A stretch of 9,359 nucleotides of DNA. It comes from Candidatus Poribacteria bacterium. GTDB lineage: Bacteria > Poribacteria > WGA-4E > WGA-3G. Both the position numbers and the translations under genes were made by a program. The stretch lies in NCBI GenBank assembly GCA_028818995.1, contig JAPPMR010000245.1, forward strand, positions 1 to 9,359, written 5' to 3'. How positions within the stretch are numbered: the stretch's first letter is position 1; each line of letters opens with the position of its first letter. A model generated the notes under the pieces. It was not told where the DNA came from and searched no databases. It was given only the letters and a program-made list of their open reading frames with translations. Of the stretch, positions 4,756 to 9,359 are shown piece by piece.

Positions 4756-5139
4756 ATGGGTAATCCTGTTACGCATTTTGAAATAGCAGGCAAAGACGGT
4801 GAGAGGTTAGCTGAGTTTTATCGTTCCCTTTTTGATTGGGAGATTCATCAATTTGATTGGGAGATGATCCCGTTTGCCAACGGTATTTATGGAGTGATTG
4901 CGTCTCCGGATCAAGGGTTAAAAGGGCACATTTTCCCAACAACTGACGATATGGATTTTTCTAATCACGTCACAATTTATATCCTTGTTGATGATCTTCA
5001 TGCGACACTTGAGAAAATAGAAAGTCATGGTGGCAAGATTCTTATCCCACCCCAGGAAATTCCTGATAACAGAGGAGTACTTGCTATGTTTCAGGATCCG
5101 AGTGGAAACGTGATTGGAATTCATGAGCATAATGTATGA
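4756..5139 (+). CDS. VOC-family protein, array copy 9
   Basis: A 127-residue VOC protein and the last of the array. AGGAG at 4742-4746 is 9 bases before the ATG. It is the only copy with His at all three candidate ligand sites (His7, His58, His71), so it is the best candidate for a metal-dependent member, although Gly121 still replaces the last Glu of glyoxalase I. It shares with copy 7 a longer loop after FDW (about 29-55). Module 2 starts NHVTIYILVDDL and ends DPSGNVIGIH (114-123). It converges with metH across 14 bases, with no clear terminator in between. Because a terminator precedes it, its expression may be separate from copies 3-8. Confidence 0.93.
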   Translation: MGNPVTHFEIAGKDGERLAEFYRSLFDWEIHQFDWEMIPFANGIYGVIASPDQGLKGHIFPTTDDMDFSNHVTIYILVDDLHATLEKIESHGGKILIPPQEIPDNRGVLAMFQDPSGNVIGIHEHNV

Positions 5140-5153
5140 TTAAGTGAGACAGT

Positions 5154-8100
5154 TTACGTAAGCAATGGCTTTAGCCATCGTCTTGCTGTTTCCAAATCCA
5201 TTCCAGTGCGTTCCGCGTAATCTGCAACCTGATCATCTCCAATTCTGGCAATACTAAAATACCGCGCATCCGGATGTGAATAATACCAACCACTTACGGA
5301 TGCTGCAGGAAACATCGCAAGACTCTCAGTGAGGGAAATCCCGGTATTTTCTGTGGCGTTTAGCAGATCAAACAGAACCCGTTTTTGGTTGTGGTCGGGA
5401 CACGCAGGGTAGCCCGGGGCAGGACGAATCCCCCGATATTTTTCGGCAATCAAAGCATTGTTATCTAATGACTCATCAGTTGCATAACCCCAGAGCTCTG
5501 TGCGGACGTGCTGATGCATACACTCTGCAAAAGCCTCAGCTAACCGATCTGCCAATGCCTTTGCCATGATGCTATTATAATCATCCTGTTTTTGCTCAAA
5601 CTCTGCACAGAGTTCTGGGACACCGATGCCAGTTGTTACTGCAAACGCACCGATATAATCCATGAGAGATATCTCTTTCGGCGCAATGAAATCACCGAGG
5701 CTTAGGTTCGGTCTGGAGAAAGGTTGCTCCGTCTGCTGACGCAGATGATGCAGTGTAGCAAGAAATTTAGACCTATCTTCATCGGCATATATCTCTGTCC
5801 CTTCACCGATACCGTTGGCAGGGAAAATACCAACCACAGCACGCGCACAAAACTTTTTCTGTTCAACGATTTGATTTAGAAGTACTTTGGCATCCTCAAG
5901 AAGTTTTCGCGCTTCTGCACCCATATCAGGGTTTTCTAATATATTCGGATATTTTCCTGTGAGTCCCCATGTCGTAAAGAAAGGTGTCCAATCAATATAA
6001 TCAATAAGTTTTGCCAACGGATAATCATCAAAAACCTTAATACCGGTCATGTGTGGTTTTGGTGGTTGGTAATTTTTCCAGTCAGGAATGAATTTACGTT
6101 GTTGTGCAACGGCAAAAGGCAATAAATTAGTTTGTTTTCTGTTTTTAGCGCGTCTTTCCCGAATTTCAGCATACTCGTCGCGCGTCTGCTCAACAAAACT
6201 TTGTTGATTTTCACTGCTCATCAGATTGCTGACGACGCCAACGCTTCGGGAAGCATCTTTGACGTGAATCGTTGCGCCGCTGTACGCGGGTTCAATTTGG
6301 ACAGCGGTATGCACCTTTGAAGTCGTTGCGCCGCCGATAAGTAATGGGATACGAAAACCTTCACGTTCCATCTCCTCAGCGACGTGTACCATCTCGTCTA
6401 ATGATGGCGTGATAAGCCCGCTCAATCCGATCATATCAGCGTTTTCTTTACGTGCCGTTTCCAGAATGTCTTCTGCTGCCACCATCACACCAAGGTCAAT
6501 AATATCGTAATTGTTACATCCTAATACTACGCCCACAATGTTTTTGCCGATGTCGTGAACATCGCCTTTTACTGTCGCCATCACAATCTTTCCTCTGGAT
6601 TGAATACCGCCTTCAGCTTGTTCCTTTTCAATATACGGAATAAGATGTGCAACAGCTTTTTTCATCACCCGTGCGCTTTTAACGACTTGTGGCAGAAACA
6701 TTTTACCATCACCAAAGAGTTCTCCGACACGGTCCATCCCATCCATCAAAGGACCTTCAATTACTTGTATAGGACGTTCATATTTGAGACGCGCTTCCTC
6801 CGCATCGTCATCAATATGTTCTATAATTCCTTCTACGAGTGCATGACTTAGACGGTCTTCAACTGACAATTTCCGCCATTTCTTATTAACGCGTTTTCTC
6901 TTTCCTTTAGTTTGTAAAGTGCTTGCCAGATTAACAAGCCTATCTGTAGCATCTTCCCTACGATTAAACAGGACGTCTTCTACTGCTTCTAATAATGGTT
7001 TTGGTAGATCGTCATAGACAGCAAGTTGACCTGCGTTTACAATCCCCATGTCCATGCCAGCATTGATTGCTTGGTAGAGAAACGATGCGTGCATTGCTTC
7101 CCGCACCGTATCGTTACCGCGAAAGGCGAAAGAGATATTACTAACACCCCCACTAACCAAAGCGGATGGACAAGTCGCTTTAATTTCTCTGCACGCCTGT
7201 ATAAATGCCAGCGCGTATTCATTGTGTTCTTCAATGCCTGTTGCAACGGCAAAGATGTTTGGATCAAAGATAATATCTTCTGGTGGAAAGTTTACCTTTT
7301 CCGTCAAGAGTTTATACGCTCTTTGACATATCTCCACTTTGCGTTCAAAAGTGTCTGCTTGTCCCTCTTCGTCAAATGCCATCACGATAACCGCTGCACC
7401 ATATTTTCTGATAAGTCGTGCCTTTTGTAAAAAGTCATCCTCTCCCTCTTTTAGACTAATTGAGTTGACAACCCCCTTACCTTGAATACATGCTAAGCCT
7501 GCCTCAATTACCTCCCATTTGCTGGAATCTAACATAATAGGCACGCGACTGATATCCGGTTCAGCTGCAATTAGGTTTAAGAACTTGACAATTGCAGTCT
7601 CAGCATCTAACATGCCAGCGTCCATATTAATGTCAATGATTTGTGCACCATTTTCTACCTGATCACGCGCCACCTCTAATGCTGTCTCATAATCTTCTTT
7701 TTTAATAAGTGTCGCGAAGCGTCGGGAACCTGTTACGTTTGTCCGTTCACCTACGTTAACAAAGAGAGAGTCAGGGGTGATGTTGAATGCCTCTAAGCCG
7801 CTCAATCTGCAAGCGCGTTTTTGAGGTTCGGGTTGTCTGGGAGGGTATTCTGCTGCAACTTTGACGATGGTTTCAATATGTTCCGGTTGACTACCACAGC
7901 AACTGCCAACGATATTGACAAATCCGTTTTGTGCGAATTCGTGCATCCAATTTCCCATTTCCTCTGGCGTTTGTGTGTAGTGTCCAAGTTCATTCGGGAG
8001 TCCAGCGTTCGGATAGCAGATCATAGGAATATCCGCGAGTTTCGCCATTTCTGCTAAATAGGGTCGGATCTGTTGTGCGCCGAACCCGCAGTTCAATCCT

Positions 8101-8828
8101 ACAGCGAGTAGGTTTGTGTGTCGGACAGAGTTCCAGAAAGCCTCAACCGTTTGCCCTGACAGGTTGCGTCCACCGCCGCCGCTTCTGTCTGATGAGACAA
8201 TCAGGGGAATTTCAAATCCTCGTGTTTCAGCAAGGGTTTGTATTGCAAAAAGTGCTGCTTTACAATTAAGTGTGTCCATGACGGTTTCAACGAGGAGGAA
8301 ATCAGCACCGCCATCAATTAAGCCCTCAGCTTGCGTAGTATAGGCAGATACAAGTTGTGAAAATGTAATATTTCGGTATCCAGGGTCATTCACGTTCGGT
8401 GAGATGGAGCAGCTGCGATTGGTAGGTCCCATACTTCCCGCAACGAATCGAGGTTTTTCTGGCGATGACCATTTATCTGCGACCTCACGTGCAATTTGTG
8501 CTGCGGCGTAGTTTACTTGATACGCATGATCCTCAAGTTGGTAGTCTGCCATCGAAACGGATGTGCTGGTAAAGGTATTTGTCTCAATAATGTCAGCGCC
8601 TGCCTGACAGTAATTTGTGTGTATTTCACGCACAATATGAGGTTGGGTAATAGATAGCAGGTCGTTATATCCTTTGAGTTCGGAGGGATGATTGGCAAAC
8701 TGATCACCTCGAAAATCGTCTTCCGTGAGTCGATAGGTTTGCAAAAGCGAACCCATTGCACCATCAAGGACCAGTATCCTATTCTTTAGTTCATTTTTTA
8801 GATGTATTATCCGTTCAGAATCTGCCAT
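5154..8828 (-). CDS. metH: cobalamin-dependent methionine synthase, full length
   Basis: A 1224-residue cytoplasmic enzyme that moves a methyl group from 5-methyltetrahydrofolate through cobalamin to homocysteine, making methionine. All four modules are present in the usual order and length. The homocysteine module (about 1-330) has zinc ligands Cys247 (GLNCG) and Cys310-Cys311 (GSCCG). The folate module (about 355-620) starts with [13 protein letters not shown]. The cobalamin module (about 655-880) has the DxHxxG motif Asp756-His758-Gly761, where the His binds cobalt. The reactivation module (about 910-1224) has [12 protein letters not shown] (1135-1146) for S-adenosylmethionine binding. AAAGGA lies 5 bases before the ATG. 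No damage is seen. It has its own promoter and a leader of only about 30 bases. Confidence 0.98.
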   Translation of the reverse strand: MADSERIIHLKNELKNRILVLDGAMGSLLQTYRLTEDDFRGDQFANHPSELKGYNDLLSITQPHIVREIHTNYCQAGADIIETNTFTSTSVSMADYQLEDHAYQVNYAAAQIAREVADKWSSPEKPRFVAGSMGPTNRSCSISPNVNDPGYRNITFSQLVSAYTTQAEGLIDGGADFLLVETVMDTLNCKAALFAIQTLAETRGFEIPLIVSSDRSGGGGRNLSGQTVEAFWNSVRHTNLLAVGLNCGFGAQQIRPYLAEMAKLADIPMICYPNAGLPNELGHYTQTPEEMGNWMHEFAQNGFVNIVGSCCGSQPEHIETIVKVAAEYPPRQPEPQKRACRLSGLEAFNITPDSLFVNVGERTNVTGSRRFATLIKKEDYETALEVARDQVENGAQIIDINMDAGMLDAETAIVKFLNLIAAEPDISRVPIMLDSSKWEVIEAGLACIQGKGVVNSISLKEGEDDFLQKARLIRKYGAAVIVMAFDEEGQADTFERKVEICQRAYKLLTEKVNFPPEDIIFDPNIFAVATGIEEHNEYALAFIQACREIKATCPSALVSGGVSNISFAFRGNDTVREAMHASFLYQAINAGMDMGIVNAGQLAVYDDLPKPLLEAVEDVLFNRREDATDRLVNLASTLQTKGKRKRVNKKWRKLSVEDRLSHALVEGIIEHIDDDAEEARLKYERPIQVIEGPLMDGMDRVGELFGDGKMFLPQVVKSARVMKKAVAHLIPYIEKEQAEGGIQSRGKIVMATVKGDVHDIGKNIVGVVLGCNNYDIIDLGVMVAAEDILETARKENADMIGLSGLITPSLDEMVHVAEEMEREGFRIPLLIGGATTSKVHTAVQIEPAYSGATIHVKDASRSVGVVSNLMSSENQQSFVEQTRDEYAEIRERRAKNRKQTNLLPFAVAQQRKFIPDWKNYQPPKPHMTGIKVFDDYPLAKLIDYIDWTPFFTTWGLTGKYPNILENPDMGAEARKLLEDAKVLLNQIVEQKKFCARAVVGIFPANGIGEGTEIYADEDRSKFLATLHHLRQQTEQPFSRPNLSLGDFIAPKEISLMDYIGAFAVTTGIGVPELCAEFEQKQDDYNSIMAKALADRLAEAFAECMHQHVRTELWGYATDESLDNNALIAEKYRGIRPAPGYPACPDHNQKRVLFDLLNATENTGISLTESLAMFPAASVSGWYYSHPDARYFSIARIGDDQVADYAERTGMDLETARRWLKPLLT

Positions 8829-8864
8829 ATTTTTCCTTTGTTTGTTAGGTAATGATGCCTATAT

Positions 8865-8893
8865 ATTATAACACGAGCAGAGTATTATGTCCA
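8865..8893 (-). promoter_or_regulatory. sigma70-type promoter of metH
   Basis: On the minus strand, -35 TGGACA (8893-8888, five of six consensus bases) is followed by 17 bases and a perfect -10 TATAAT (8870-8865). TGT before the -10 makes it an extended -10, the same design as the toxin-antitoxin promoter. Transcription would begin near 8858, about 30 bases before the ATG. That leaves no room for a cobalamin or SAM riboswitch in the leader. Confidence 0.72.
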
Positions 8894-8954
8894 TTTCATT
8901 TCAAATTTAATCAACGATAGAAACATTGAAACACGAATTAAGGAGACGAATCTA

Positions 8955-9359
8955 TTGCAGAACACAAAAGAAGATTTGATACAGAATCAAGGTCCTGCCA
9001 ATTTGCTTGAAGCCCACAAATACGCGATTCATTTCGATATTTTGCCAGAAATTACCTATCTCAATCAGGATATACCTGTTATAATTGCAGACCTATTACC
9101 GCTTTTTCATCAATTTCCCAAAGATGTATGGGTTTCACAGCAATCGGTTGACGAAGGGTTGGATTTCTGTCGAGTGGTTTTCTGGGTATTTTCGGAGTCG
9201 TCCGATGCGCTCAAAGCATTTAGTATCTGGTTCCAAGCAGTATTTCGTGAACCACAAGTCGCGAATGTTTTAGAACGTCTTGTCAACTGTGCTTTGGATG
9301 ATCCAAATACTGTAGAGGTTGAACTGACTGATTGGACACGGTTGCATGTTTTAGAGTCG
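8955..9359 (+). CDS. unrecognised protein from a TTG start, 3' end missing
   Basis: An open frame of 135 codons from TTG at 8955 to the window edge without a stop. AAGGAG at 8940-8945 lies 9 bases before the TTG, the same spacing as the VOC genes. There is no in-frame ATG or GTG nearby, so TTG is the likely start. The protein begins MQNTKEDLIQNQGP, is soluble, and is rich in Trp, Phe, Asp and Glu, with alternating hydrophobic stretches (IPVIIADLLPLF, FCRVVFWVF). I see no motif that names a family. No signal peptide or membrane helix is evident. It is divergent from metH across a 126-base spacer, in which I see a promoter only for metH. A shorter frame from 9085 is an out-of-frame shadow. Confidence 0.65.
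   Translation, partial: MQNTKEDLIQNQGPANLLEAHKYAIHFDILPEITYLNQDIPVIIADLLPLFHQFPKDVWVSQQSVDEGLDFCRVVFWVFSESSDALKAFSIWFQAVFREPQVANVLERLVNCALDDPNTVEVELTDWTRLHVLES

Noticed and set aside
843..5139. Array as bleomycin- or fosfomycin-resistance genes
   Set aside because: They share only the VOC fold; the required ligand residues of fosfomycin enzymes are not conserved, and no resistance-specific motif is visible.
6132..8343. Several plus-strand frames (6132, 6555, 7026, 7821, 8075, 8116) opposite metH
   Set aside because: All lie antisense inside an intact methionine synthase and encode nothing recognisable.
8829..8954. Cobalamin riboswitch upstream of metH
   Set aside because: The promoter lies about 30 bases from the start codon, and no B12-box-like structure fits.

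Overview
The window looks like chromosomal DNA of an uncultured, moderately AT-rich bacterium. It has strong Shine-Dalgarno sites of the AAGGAG type, sigma70-like promoters and many palindromic repeats between genes. Nothing identifies the host with certainty. The repeat-rich spacers and gene content remind me of Candidatus Poribacteria, but that is a weak recollection and not evidence from the sequence.

Layout from left to right: (1) a minus-strand type II toxin-antitoxin pair at 1-603, made of a PIN-domain toxin cut by the window edge and a small antitoxin, with a very good extended -10 promoter; (2) a plus-strand tandem array of nine separate, diverged VOC-superfamily (glyoxalase/bleomycin-resistance fold) genes at 843-5139, each about 120-130 codons, nearly all starting MGNPV and ending in a DPSGN-x-x-G block; (3) a convergent, complete cobalamin-dependent methionine synthase gene (metH) at 5154-8828 with its own promoter; (4) a divergent plus-strand gene from a TTG start at 8955 that runs off the right edge and that I do not recognise.

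The VOC array is the distinctive part. Eight copies are intact and the sixth is split by a one-base frameshift in a C run. Histidines at the usual VOC metal-ligand positions are shuffled from copy to copy. Only the last copy has His at all three sites I followed, and every copy has Gly where glyoxalase I has its last Glu ligand. Spacers in the array carry two intrinsic terminators of related sequence (before copies 3 and 9) and two elements sharing TTATAGT...ACTATAA ends (before copies 4 and 8). They also hold a 25-base palindrome before copy 5. The terminators probably divide the array into transcription units 1-2, 3-8 and 9.

The element before copy 4 contains a paired-hairpin structure. Its two arms differ at exactly four positions, and those four differences keep base pairing inside each small hairpin, while the two hairpin loops are complementary to each other. 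This looks like selection on a folded nucleic acid. No function is proposed for the VOC proteins beyond small-molecule binding or modification in the cytoplasm. I see no evidence that the array and metH work together, since they converge and are separately expressed.
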